Assembly (NCBI RefSeq): GCF_018614035.1
Contig: NZ_JAGGPA010000090.1
Coordinates: 1 to 32,093, forward strand
Length of the DNA: 32,093 bases
Direction: 5' to 3'
Source: Streptomyces sp. ISL-96
Lineage (GTDB): Bacteria > Actinomycetota > Actinomycetes > Streptomycetales > Streptomycetaceae
Of this stretch, positions 7,547-16,042 are shown one piece after another. The notes below the pieces were generated by a model. That model was not told the DNA's origin, searched no databases, and saw nothing but the letters and a program-made list of their open reading frames with translations. The position numbers were made by a program, and so were the translations under genes. Every line of letters starts with the position of its first letter. Position 1 is the stretch's first letter.

Positions 7547-9397
7547 TGAGCGTTCCGGGCCGGTACGACGTGATCGTGGTCGGTGGCGGGATCGCCGGCT
7601 CCCTCGTGGCCCGGCATCTGGGCGATCGTGGTCGCCGGGTCCTGGTGCTGGAGGCCGGGGTCAGGGAACCTGATCCCGAGCGGGGGCACCGGGATGCTCT
7701 GGGCAGGTATTTCGTGGCGCCGGCGAAGGTGCCCAGCTCCCCGTACACCCCGCACGGGGCTGTCGCCTGGCCAGAGGTCACCGACCTGAGGGGGCTTGAG
7801 GACGGCGGCTATCGCGCGGGCGGGTACCTCATTCAGGACGGCGAACTCCCTTACGCCAGCGGGTATCTGCGGGTCAACGGCGGCACCGGCAATATCTGGA
7901 CCGGTTTGACACCGCGGATGCTCCCCGAGGACTTCGACACCGAGGCATTCGGCTACGGACGCAGCTGGCCCCTGTCCTACACGGACCTGGAGCCCTACTA
8001 CCGGACTGCCGAGCACGAGATGGGGGTGTCCGCCGACGCCGAGGAGCAACACGCCCATGTCGGCCTGCCTTTCCCTGACGGCTATGTCTTCCCGATGCGC
8101 GCCATTGCTCCTAGCCGGCTGGACCGGGTGATGGCGCAGCGTCTGGACGGACAGCGGGTCGCGGATCCGGCCGCTGGGGGAGGCGTGGAGCTGCGGGCGG
8201 TGGGCACTCCGCATGCCCGTAACGGTGTGCCTCATCCGGGCTACGGTGGCGGGGCGGGGTACGTACCCGTCGGCGCCCAGGGGCGCCCCGAGGCCGGCAA
8301 CCGGTGTGTGGGCCATGCGATGTGCATTCCCCACTGCCCGGCGCACGCCAAGTACACCCCGCTCAAGACGCAGGCGCGCTGGGGCGCCTCAGTCACCCTG
8401 GTCGACCGGGCCGTGGCCAGGCGGGTACTCGTGGACGGAAACGGCCGGGCCACCGGCGTCGAATACCTTTCCTACCCGGCAGCGGACAGGGGACAGCCGG
8501 ACTTCGGGCCCGTGACCGTCCACACGGCGAGCGCCGACGTAGTGGTGTTGGCCGCGCACGTGATCGAGAACGCCAAGCTGCTGCTCATGTCCGGCCTGGC
8601 GAACCGCAGCGGGCAGGTGGGCCGCAACCTCATGGACCACCCTGTGCTGCTGACCTGGGGGCTCATGCCCGAGCAGATCGGTCCGTACCGGGGGCCGGGC
8701 TCCACCTCCGGGATCGAGGGATTCAGAGCCGGCCCGGGCCGCCGCCTGCGCGCCCCGTTCCGAATCGAGATCGGCAACTGGGGCTGGGTGTGGGCCAAGG
8801 GCCCCGTCGATACCGACGTCGCGGAGCTGCTGCACGGCACGGACGGCCGAGGGCTGCGGGGAAGCGAGCTGCGCCGGGCGGTGTCGGACCGCATCGGACG
8901 GCAGTTCACCCTGCAGTTCGAGATGGAGCAGAGCGCGGACCCCGCCAACAGGGTCACCCTCGACCCGCGGCAGCGTGACATACAACCTCGACAACCACGT
9001 CAAAGACGGTATGGCCGCCGCCAAGGAGGTCTCCGACCAGATCTTCACTCTTCTGGGAGCCGAGGACCACACCGAGTTCAGTGCGCCCGCCTGGCCCGGC
9101 CGCTTCGAACACGGCGGCCGGATCTACGGCTACCGCGGCGCCGGGCACGGCGCCGGTACGCCCATCATGGGCAGCTCCCCGGAGACCTCCGTCGTCGATC
9201 AATGGCAGCGCTGCTGGGACCACCCCGGCCTGTACGCGGTGGGTTGCGGCAGCATGCCGTCAGTCGCCACCTCCAACCCCACCCTGACCATGGCCGCCCT
9301 CGCCCTGCGCAGCTGCGAGCGGATCGAAGCCGACTTGGCGGATCGCGACCGGCCCGTCACCCTCGCCGCACCCCAAGCCCCTGGAGCCGCCCCGTGA
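7546..9397 (+). pseudogene. GMC-family FAD dehydrogenase large subunit with 3Fe-4S motif, frameshifted
   Basis: ATG 7546 follows GGAGG. The first frame gives the FAD Rossmann motif GGGIAG (13-18), a GMC core, and C254-x5-C260-x3-C264 (in NRCVGHAMCIPHCPAHAKY). This is the spacing of the three cysteines that bind the 3Fe-4S cluster in Burkholderia FAD-glucose dehydrogenase. Homology breaks at about 8965-8977 and resumes one frame over (VTYNLDNHVKDGMAAAKEVSDQ), continuing to TGA 9397 with the GMC C-terminal active-site text GHGAGTPIMG and SNPTLTMAA. The usual roughly ten residues between these blocks are missing, so a small deletion is more likely than a one-base sequencing error. Intact, it would oxidise a sugar, polyol or other alcohol and pass electrons to quinone or a cytochrome. 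No cytochrome c subunit is present. Confidence 0.82.
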
Positions 9398-10239
9398 GCC
9401 CCCTTCCCCTGCCGCCTGTCGCCGCGCCCTACCAGTTGCCCTTCCACTACGGAGCCCTGCACAACATCGGCGTGGACTTCCTCGTCGATCCAGGACCGGT
9501 ACGAGAAGTGCTGGCCAAGCAGCATCCGGCACTGACGGCGGCGGACTTCGGGGGCCAGGCGCTGGTCTCGCTCAACTACCAGCTGTACTTCGCCCAGTAC
9601 CCGTCCGGCGGGGGCATCACCCAGGAGATCGAAGTCAACATCATCGCCTACCCGACGGCGGCCGCGGACCGGCTGCCGCAGGTGAGCTACCCGCAGTACG
9701 CGCAGGGCTACGACCAGAGCAAGCTTCTCGGCATCGCCCGCATCCACGTCCTGTGCGACAACCCCCTGGCCATCGACGCCGGGCGCGTACTGTACGCGGA
9801 ACCGAAATACCCCGGCTGGTTCAAGGCCGACATGCCCTCGCCCAACGGCCCCGCCGGCGAGACCTGGAACATCCGCTGCCACGCAGCCGACCTCGCCTCC
9901 GACGGGAGCATCCAACAGCGCGACGTGGCACTGTTCTCCTTCTCCGCAGACCTGAACACTCTGCGGCCGGTCACTGCCAACAACACCCCCATCACCGGCT
10001 ACGGGACCGAACCCGGCGGCAAGGCACTGGCCGGGCCGATGAACGTCTACCAGCCCTACCACTGGTACGACCTGACCGTGCCCGCCGCATCCGACCGCGC
10101 ACGCCTCACCGTCCACCACGAAACAGGCGCCCTCGGCCAGGACCTCACCCACCTCATCGGCAACACCCCGCCGACGGGCGCATGGACCTTCCAGTCACCC
10201 CCCGTCGCCGCCCACCACCGCCCCTACTACCTGCCCTGA
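9394..10239 (+). CDS. Acetoacetate-decarboxylase-like protein, third gene of the dehydrogenase operon
   Basis: 281 aa. GTG 9394 overlaps the large-subunit TGA (GTGA), so it is translationally coupled. The middle resembles the acetoacetate-decarboxylase fold: AGRVLYAEPKYPGWF near residues 130-145 corresponds to the Gly-Arg...Pro-Lys region that carries the Schiff-base lysine in that family. The N-terminus (LPFHYGALHNIGVDFLVDPGPVREVL) also fits the beta-cone entry strands. There are no signal peptide and no membrane segments. In this position most sorbitol-dehydrogenase operons have a cytochrome c gene instead, so this protein may process the oxidised product (inference). Similarity is judged by eye and moderate; it might be an uncharacterised family. 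Confidence 0.55.
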   Translation: MSPLPLPPVAAPYQLPFHYGALHNIGVDFLVDPGPVREVLAKQHPALTAADFGGQALVSLNYQLYFAQYPSGGGITQEIEVNIIAYPTAAADRLPQVSYPQYAQGYDQSKLLGIARIHVLCDNPLAIDAGRVLYAEPKYPGWFKADMPSPNGPAGETWNIRCHAADLASDGSIQQRDVALFSFSADLNTLRPVTANNTPITGYGTEPGGKALAGPMNVYQPYHWYDLTVPAASDRARLTVHHETGALGQDLTHLIGNTPPTGAWTFQSPPVAAHHRPYYLP

Positions 10240-10329
10240 GCCGTCCCGGGGCCGGCAAAGCCGGACGCCCTGCGCATGGGGCTGCGACCGCCCCCGACGC
10301 GCTGACCAGTAGGGTGCGGCCCTCCTCAG

Positions 10330-10620
10330 AACCCTGTGTTCCTGGGGCAGGGCCGTGTCGCAGGGCGGGACGGTGACGCCTGTGCCGTCGCCGTCGCCGT
10401 TGGCGACAGCGATCTTGCGAGGAATGGCAGGCCAGCCGCCGACCGTCAGCGGAGCGTCGCCGATGCGCTCGGAGATGGTGCGCAGGATGGCTTCCTGCGC
10501 GGCTTTCGCGTTGATCAGGATGAAGTCGGTGCGCTCCTCGAAGCCGATCAGAATGACCGTCCTGCGCTGCTGCCGCAGCTTGGCGATCAGCGGGAAATCC
10601 CGGTCGAGTCCCGGGTAACG
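10330..10620 (-). pseudogene. alpha/beta-hydrolase (secreted esterase/lipase-like) relic with internal deletion
   Basis: There is no start codon, but the minus frame ending at 10620 reads YPGLDRDFPLIAKL, then VILIGFEERTDFILINA and ISERIGDAPLTVGG. This resembles the part of a Streptomyces/myxobacterial alpha/beta-hydrolase family just before its nucleophile elbow (GGFSMGG). Instead of the elbow the text jumps directly to WPAIPRKIAVANGDGDGTG, which resembles a segment far downstream in the same family. The active-site core, the start and the 3' end are gone. Family recollection is from memory. Confidence 0.5.
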
Positions 10621-10810
10621 CCATCGATCGCACCGGCTACCGCCCCGGCACAGTTCCTGAACTGGGCTGAGCCCGTCGCGAGGGGGCCCGGTGGCTGAGA
10701 GCCGACCGTCGCGGCACGGGTTGCGGCGGCATCGCGGTGGCGTTGCGATGCCAGAGCACTTGAGCGCCTCGCCTGCGATGGCATGGCACCCTGGCGGCGG
10801 AGCCCGCTGC
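10621..10810. other. gap, nothing recognised
   Basis: This is the upstream side of the hydrolase relic and the 3' flank of the small minus-strand gene. I find no promoter, hairpin or frame that stands out. Confidence 0.3.
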
Positions 10811-11077
10811 TCATGTCATCTCGTCGCGGATCGCATTGCGGTGTTCCTCGTAGACGAGCCGCGCGTCGTCGCTCGGCAGCGCCTCGGTGGCGAGGCCGCA
10901 GGCACAGGTCACGACGGTGAGACCGCACGGAGTGCGCAGTGTGTGTCCCTCGGGGCTGGTCCAGGCGCCACCGGCCGGGTTCTCGTAGCGGAGCTTGTGG
11001 CGGTACTGGTACGTGTGGGTATGGCTCGGGGTACAGCCGGTGCCGGTCTGGTCAACGCTGAAGCGGTGCTTGCTCAT
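10811..11077 (-). CDS. Small Cys/His-containing hypothetical protein
   Basis: 88 aa from ATG 11077; the frame continues upstream through low-complexity Arg/Pro text that is unlikely to be translated. I do not recognise it. Visible features are a His-rich stretch (SHTHTYQYRHKLRY), a TPCGLTVVTCACG motif that with the earlier GTGC gives four cysteines able to bind a metal, and an acidic/basic helical tail (DDARLVYEEHRNAIRDEM). Composition and codon use look genuine. The ribosome site is weak (GGAG close to the ATG). Similar small zinc-ribbon-like proteins occur on actinobacterial plasmids and phages. A metal-binding fold is inference. Confidence 0.55.
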   Translation of the reverse strand: MSKHRFSVDQTGTGCTPSHTHTYQYRHKLRYENPAGGAWTSPEGHTLRTPCGLTVVTCACGLATEALPSDDARLVYEEHRNAIRDEMT

Positions 11078-11375
11078 GGCTCCAGTGTGGCCGCCGGCGA
11101 GCGATCGGCCGGACGTTTCCGTTGCGCCCGGTGGCGGGGTATGGCTGGCTCCTCGTCGGGAGCCGTGCGTACACCGGCCCCCGGTCGAAGGCTCCGGAGG
11201 CCGCCTTGGAGGGCTTGGCGGGCGTGTCCTGCTCCGGGGGGCAGCGGAACGAACGTCGAACTTGCGGGTGGACGTCACCGCTGAGGATGTGCCCCCGATG
11301 GCGGCTGCGGCTGCGGGCTGGTCTGATGAACCAGTTCGGGCTGTAGCCAATGAAGTGGGCCAAGCCTGTCGTTTT

Positions 11376-12398
11376 TCAGGGTGTTGGGTAGAACTGGCGG
11401 GCCCAGTGGCGGAAGAGGCCGATGGCCTCGTCGCTCGCTGCGAGGCGGGGCTGTGGCTCGTAACGTTTGGTGTTCCAGATCTTCAGATCCTGGTGGACCT
11501 TGCTGACCGCTGTCCTCAGCATTGTTTGAGCAAAGGCTCGGTGCAGGCAACGTCGTGGGAGTGACGCTTCGGTAGCGTCCGTCTTGCGGATGTCCGCGCA
11601 GCCTGCGGCCACGAGCATGCGGGTGCGTCGAGGGCCGGTCGGTGTGTGCATGGCCCATAGGTAACTGACGAGACCAAGCGAGGGCGGCGGGAGCTCGACC
11701 CGGAGGTACCCCAGCCCCGCCATGAGGAACGAATGGTCGGCCTGGACCATGTGCTTCAGGGCGGCGGGCCGGTCCGGCCCGAGGCGCAGGCGCATGCGCA
11801 GGAATGCGTCCTGGCACGTCGGCGGTTCGAGTTCCTCCACGGCCACGTGGTGCAGGACGGGCAGATGCCTGTAGTCGAGGGTGCTCTCGATGATTTCCTG
11901 GGCGTAGGTGTGCACCTCGGTGCTCCAGGCGGCTGTCGGCACGACCCCGGCCTGAACGGTTTCGGGTACTTCCCAGGCGGGTGGAGCGCCGTTCGGTTCG
12001 TACCAGGCAAAGACAAAGCCGTTGTGCTCGCTGATGGTGTGGTGCTGCAGGCGGGCGCGTGGTGGCGGGCCGGCGGGCGTGCTCACGCACGTGCCGTCGG
12101 GGGCGAAGGCGAAGCGGTGGAAGGGGCACACCAGGTTTTGCCCTTGGACAGTGCCGCCCGCTCCGAGATGGGCGCCGAGGTGCGGGCAGTAGGGACGCAC
12201 CGCGCGAGGCCGACGGTCGCGGGTGCGGTACAGGACGATGTCCTCACCCATGAAGCGGCGCGTCAGGACCTTGCCGGGGGCGAGTTCGCGTGAGCGTGCC
12301 AGGCAGAACCAGCCGCTGGGGTAGGGGAGATGCGGCCCCGCCCCGTCGACGGCCGGTTCCGGACCGCTGTACCAGGACAACTCGTCCCTCATCGTCAT
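11376..12398 (-). CDS. Rieske non-haem iron oxygenase (DAF-36/KshA-like)
   Basis: 340 aa from ATG 12398. The N-terminal Rieske domain carries C71-x-H73 and C91-x2-H94 for the 2Fe-2S cluster. The C-terminal catalytic domain has E-x3-D175-x2-H178-x4-H183 (ESTLDYRHLPVLHH), the mononuclear iron site and the bridging Asp. Such enzymes hydroxylate, desaturate or demethylate steroid-like or aromatic substrates with electrons from a ferredoxin or reductase. No reductase lies next to it; a truncated phthalate-dioxygenase-reductase-type gene occurs at 31.1 kb. It is transcribed divergently from a flavin monooxygenase across a 121-nt gap, suggesting a shared pathway. The substrate is unknown. The frame extends 95 codons upstream, antisense to the monooxygenase, without family similarity. 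Confidence 0.88.
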   Translation of the reverse strand: MTMRDELSWYSGPEPAVDGAGPHLPYPSGWFCLARSRELAPGKVLTRRFMGEDIVLYRTRDRRPRAVRPYCPHLGAHLGAGGTVQGQNLVCPFHRFAFAPDGTCVSTPAGPPPRARLQHHTISEHNGFVFAWYEPNGAPPAWEVPETVQAGVVPTAAWSTEVHTYAQEIIESTLDYRHLPVLHHVAVEELEPPTCQDAFLRMRLRLGPDRPAALKHMVQADHSFLMAGLGYLRVELPPPSLGLVSYLWAMHTPTGPRRTRMLVAAGCADIRKTDATEASLPRRCLHRAFAQTMLRTAVSKVHQDLKIWNTKRYEPQPRLAASDEAIGLFRHWARQFYPTP

Positions 12399-12519
12399 GG
12401 CCGGCAGCCAACCACAGAAGAAGACGGAGCCTTTCACCTGATCCAGCAAGACCACCCGTATGAGGCATGGGTAAGTCCGGCAACGGCCCGGGCGCTCGCT
12501 AGGCACGTAGGGAGCGCCC
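12399..12519. promoter_or_regulatory. divergent promoter region for the Rieske and monooxygenase genes
   Basis: Only 121 nt separate the two starts. AGGGAG before GTG 12520 is the monooxygenase ribosome site. I cannot define -10/-35 boxes with confidence. The region is less GC-rich around 12410-12470. Confidence 0.5.
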
Positions 12520-14064
12520 GTGGCCGGGGGAAGTACCGACGGTCGTCTGCAGATGGAAGTCCTCGTGATCGGGGCCGGCCTCTCCGGGGTAGCCGCCCTG
12601 ATCGCACTGCGCCGGGCGGGCGTCGACAACGTCATGGCGCTCGAAAAGTCCGGCCGCCTCGGCGGGACTTGGCGCGACAGCACCTACCCCGGATGCGGAT
12701 GCGACGTGCCGTCAATGCTGTACGAGTACTCCTTTGCCCCCCACCCCTGGAGCCGGTGCTTCGCCGACCGGTCCGAGATCCTCGGCTACCTCGAGACCAC
12801 TGCGGCCATGCACGGCGTGGGCGAGGCGATCCGCTACAACACCGAGGTGCTCAGCGCCCGCTGGGAACCGGACACGCACCGCTGGAACCTGGAGACCACG
12901 ACGGGGCCATACACCGCTCGGACTGTGATCGTCGCCACCGGCCCCTGGCACAGGCTCCGCACTCCCGATATCCCGGGCCTTGACACCTTCCCCGGCACCC
13001 TCTTTCACTCGGCCGACTGGAACCACGACACCGACCTGACCAAACGCCGCGTCACGGTGGTGGGAACCGGGGCATCCACCGTCCAGTTCCTGCCCGAGAT
13101 CCAGCCGAAGGCGGCACACGTCGACGTCTTCCAGAGCACACCCCAGTGGGTGCTCCCAAAACCCGACTTCCCGCTCCCCGCCGGCCTCCACCGCTTCCTC
13201 GGACGCCACCCGGCAGCACGCCGCGCACTACGCGGCCTGCACCACTGGACCCAGGAAGCAATCGCCGTACCCCTACGCCACCCCCGCCTGCTACGGCCCC
13301 TGGAGGCCGTGGCAAGCCTCCACCTGCGCAACTCCGTCCCGGACCGGGCGCTGCGCCGGGCACTCACTCCCGACCACCGCCTCGGGGGGCGCCGCCTGAT
13401 CACCTCCGACACCTATTACCCCGCCCTCACCCAGCCCAACGTGCGACTGCACCCCACCCGCGCAGCCGCCGTCGAAGGCTCCCACGTCATCGGCGCCGAC
13501 GGCACCCGCGCACGCGCCGACGTCATCGTCCTCGCCACCGGCTACCACGTCGGCGACATCCCCCTGGCCCGCCAACTGCACGGCTCCGACGGCACCACAC
13601 TGGCCCGGACCTGGGCCGACAACCGCAGCGCCTACCTGGGCACCAGTGTCAGCGGATACCCCAACCTCTTTCTCCTCATCGGCCCCAACCTGCTCACCGG
13701 CACCAGCGCCGTTCCCACCGTCCTGGAAGCACAGCTCCGCTACATCACCGCCGCCCTCACCCACCTGCGCACCAACGGATACGCCGCACTGGATGTCAAG
13801 CCCGAAGCCGAAGAATCCCATCAAAAGGCGCTGCACAAGGCGCTGGACACCACCGTCTACAACACCACCGGCGGATCGGGCTACTACTTCGGCCTCCCGG
13901 GCGTCAACACCTTCTGCTGGCCCTGGTCGACCGCCAGGCTCCTGAAGCGTCTGCACGCCTTCACCCCGGACGTCTACAGCTGGACTCCGCCCCGGCGCCT
14001 ACCGGCCCAGGCCCGCACCGAACGGGACGGCCTGCCCGCCTCCCCGCCGGGCCTGCGCCAATAA
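12520..14064 (+). CDS. Flavin monooxygenase, type I Baeyer-Villiger-like
   Basis: 514 aa, GTG start behind AGGGAG. The FAD Rossmann motif GAGLSG (18-23), GGTWRD (49-53 region), the Baeyer-Villiger fingerprint FPGTLFHSADW (157-167; F-x-G-x3-H-x3-W) and the NADPH Rossmann motif GTGAST (182-187) are all present, and LATGYH is the typical late motif. The residue after the fingerprint Trp is Asn rather than the usual Pro/Asp. Such enzymes use NADPH and O2 to insert oxygen beside a ketone or to oxygenate heteroatoms. Pairing with a divergent Rieske oxygenase suggests oxidative tailoring or breakdown of a terpenoid/steroid-like or aromatic compound (inference). Confidence 0.9.
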   Translation: MAGGSTDGRLQMEVLVIGAGLSGVAALIALRRAGVDNVMALEKSGRLGGTWRDSTYPGCGCDVPSMLYEYSFAPHPWSRCFADRSEILGYLETTAAMHGVGEAIRYNTEVLSARWEPDTHRWNLETTTGPYTARTVIVATGPWHRLRTPDIPGLDTFPGTLFHSADWNHDTDLTKRRVTVVGTGASTVQFLPEIQPKAAHVDVFQSTPQWVLPKPDFPLPAGLHRFLGRHPAARRALRGLHHWTQEAIAVPLRHPRLLRPLEAVASLHLRNSVPDRALRRALTPDHRLGGRRLITSDTYYPALTQPNVRLHPTRAAAVEGSHVIGADGTRARADVIVLATGYHVGDIPLARQLHGSDGTTLARTWADNRSAYLGTSVSGYPNLFLLIGPNLLTGTSAVPTVLEAQLRYITAALTHLRTNGYAALDVKPEAEESHQKALHKALDTTVYNTTGGSGYYFGLPGVNTFCWPWSTARLLKRLHAFTPDVYSWTPPRRLPAQARTERDGLPASPPGLRQ

Positions 14065-14269
14065 TTCCGCTGCAGGCAGCCTCCAACTGCCGCAGGAGCG
14101 CGACCATCTGGCTTGTCGAGCGTCGCTCCGCGACGCGGCCTGCCTCGCTGCGTACGTCACCGTCGTCTGCCAGGCATCTACAACAGATGATGGCCCCCCA
14201 TCTCAGAAAGTGGCGCCGGGCGCAGCGGAGGAGGCGCAGTCCTTTCATTGATGAGGGGCGTGGTTCGGG
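14065..14269. other. convergent gap, no gene seen
   Basis: About 200 nt between the monooxygenase and melC2 3' ends. Only weak GC-rich inverted repeats are visible (for example around 14130-14155); termination for both genes is expected here. Confidence 0.35.
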
Positions 14270-15097
14270 TTACGCCGCGGTGTCGTACGTGTAATGCCTG
14301 GTGTGATCCAGCATGTCCGCGGGCGTCACGTCGTTCCAGGGACGCATGACGTCATTGAGGCTCACCACGCTGGGTGTTCCGGCGACAGGCAGGTACGTCG
14401 ATCCCGGGTGCCGGGCCTGCCACTGCGCCCAGAGCCGGTCTATGAACGCGTGATGCAGCCAGAACACCGGGTCGTTGGGGGAGACACCGGTGGCCATCTG
14501 CCCGCCCACCCACACATGTACGCGGTTGTGAAGGTTGACGCCGCGCCAGCCTTCCAGGTGGTTGCGGAATCCGTCGGACGCGCTGTTCCAGGGCGTGGTG
14601 TCGTACGTGGGCATCGCGAGCACGGAGTCGACCTCCGCACGAGTGGGCAGCTGCTGTCCGCCGGAGCCGAGGGCTCGGCGGAGGAAACCACGTCCGTCGA
14701 CCCGTACGGACACCGGCCACTTGCCGGCGGTGACCGCGAAGGCGCCGTCGCTCACTTGGCCGTCCCTGCTTCGCCCTGTACCGCCCAGGAAATCGGCCGC
14801 CCACAGAGAGGACGCGGGTGAGCGGTCCACAGTCCAGTCCCAATAGGGCAGTGCCACGTCCGGGTTCACTGCCTGGAGAGCCTGCTCGAACTGTATGAGG
14901 AACCTGCGGTGCCAGGGCAGGAAGGAGGGCGAACGGTGGCCCACACGGTCTCCGTTGTCGGTGTCGCTCATGATGAACGCGTTGTGGGTGGTAACGAACG
15001 TGTCATAACGCCCGCTGCGCTTGAGCTCGAGCAGCGCGTCGACGAAGCGGCGCTTCTCGGCGGGGGTGAGGTTCGCCTGGTTCTTGCGTACGGTCAT
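14270..15097 (-). CDS. melC2: Tyrosinase MelC2
   Basis: 275 aa, matching the approximately 273-aa Streptomyces enzyme. It is a type 3 copper monooxygenase that turns tyrosine into DOPA and dopaquinone, the first steps of melanin. All six copper ligands are in the canonical positions: CuA H38, H54, H63 and CuB H190, H194, H216. HRRFLIQFEQ (63-72) and NDPVFWLHHAFIDRLW (208-223) are diagnostic. It has no signal peptide of its own; it is co-exported with MelC1 through Tat. It lies 51 nt after melC1 in the same transcript. Confidence 0.98.
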   Translation of the reverse strand: MTVRKNQANLTPAEKRRFVDALLELKRSGRYDTFVTTHNAFIMSDTDNGDRVGHRSPSFLPWHRRFLIQFEQALQAVNPDVALPYWDWTVDRSPASSLWAADFLGGTGRSRDGQVSDGAFAVTAGKWPVSVRVDGRGFLRRALGSGGQQLPTRAEVDSVLAMPTYDTTPWNSASDGFRNHLEGWRGVNLHNRVHVWVGGQMATGVSPNDPVFWLHHAFIDRLWAQWQARHPGSTYLPVAGTPSVVSLNDVMRPWNDVTPADMLDHTRHYTYDTAA

Positions 15098-15148
15098 GGG
15101 AATGCCTTCGGGTTCAGGGTTGCACGGCGTCGCTGGGCGGCGGTGGCG

Positions 15149-15559
15149 TCAGAGCAGGGGTTCGAGCTGCGATCCCTGAAGCTCCACCACGGCGGCGCGA
15201 GCCACGGCCCGCGGGTTGGCGAAGGTCTCGTAGTGATTGACAACGCTGATCCACGTGCCATCGGCGTTCTGCATGACGTGCAGCTCCTCGCCGTCGATGT
15301 GCACGGCGTAACCGGCGCCGTGGTGTCCTCCGTGATGTGACGGCGCGCCTTGTATGCGACGTCCCTTGAAGGACTCGTCGAACGGCTTCGGCTGTGTGGG
15401 TGTGTGCCCAGAGCCGTGCGGGGAGTGTGCTTCCCGGTTGCGGTGGCCGGCGGCCGGCGGATCGGACGGCCCGGCCGTTCGTGCGAAGCCTGTCAGAGCG
15501 AGGCCGGCCAGAGCCGTGGCGGAGGCGCCCAGGGCGCGGCGGCGGCTTAGTTGAGACAT
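15149..15559 (-). CDS. melC1: Tyrosinase cofactor / copper chaperone MelC1
   Basis: 136 aa from ATG 15559 behind an AGGGGGA ribosome site. The twin-arginine signal SRRRALG followed by a hydrophobic stretch (about 9-27) exports the MelC1-MelC2 pair. The mature part is His-rich (SHHGGHHG), as in the family, and keeps the YxVHIDGEELHVMQNADGTW block that inserts a tyrosine into the MelC2 active site and delivers copper. It is the first gene of the melC operon. Confidence 0.96.
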   Translation of the reverse strand: MSQLSRRRALGASATALAGLALTGFARTAGPSDPPAAGHRNREAHSPHGSGHTPTQPKPFDESFKGRRIQGAPSHHGGHHGAGYAVHIDGEELHVMQNADGTWISVVNHYETFANPRAVARAAVVELQGSQLEPLL

Positions 15560-15968
15560 GGTGTTCCCCCTGGATATTGCGAGTTGATGCGAGTTGCTGC
15601 GCCCAAGACCCCTCTTACGGAGATGGGCAGCGAATTGACGGCCCCTCACCGGGGAACATCCGGCTGGTCAGGCCGTCCAGGCCCCGGTGGGCCGTGGGGA
15701 ATATGACTACAGCCTTATGTCTGGCAGGGCGAAGTCGCGGTGCGGTCGTTGGTCGCTATACGGACAAGAGCCCACACATAGTGCGGATTTGAACCAAGTC
15801 GATCTTCCTTGTGCTGCTCGTTGCGTTGAGGTTGATCGGAAGATTTTGCGGAGAATGTAGGTAACGCGTGAAGAATTTGTTGTCGCACGCTGGCAATCGT
15901 GGCAGTCGTCACGCCCGGAGGCTGTCCGGATTTGTAGGTGGGGCTTGAGCGAAGAGTGCAGCTTCTAC
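15560..15968. other. melC promoter region and 3' flank of the lysyl-oxidase gene
   Basis: About 400 nt without a convincing gene. It is comparatively AT-rich from 15765 to 15880, where the melC promoter is expected. A minus-strand frame across 15715-15990 looks non-coding. Confidence 0.45.
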
Positions 15969-16009
15969 GGGCGGGGCAGCAGGGGGGCATCTCCCCTGCT
16001 GCCCCGCCC
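15969..16009 (-). terminator. strong hairpin terminator after the lysyl-oxidase gene
   Basis: A perfect 17-bp stem: 15969-15985 pairs with 15993-16009 around a 7-nt loop; arm text GGGCGGGGCAGCAGGGG. It starts 33 nt after the stop of the minus-strand gene at 16043. It lacks a U-run, as is common in Streptomyces. Confidence 0.8.
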
Positions 16010-16042
16010 CAGTACCCCTCGGCGCCGCCGCGTCGGCTTGGG

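Noticed and set aside
7360..10239. Single 959-codon frame linking the dehydrogenase to the ADC-like protein as a fusion
   Set aside because: Between about 8980 and 9394 this frame is Arg-rich nonsense while the neighbouring frame holds the true GMC C-terminus. The apparent fusion is an artefact of the frameshift plus the next gene being in the original frame.
13146..14294. 382-codon plus-strand Pro/Arg/His-rich frame inside the monooxygenase
   Set aside because: Out-of-frame shadow of the monooxygenase, low complexity.
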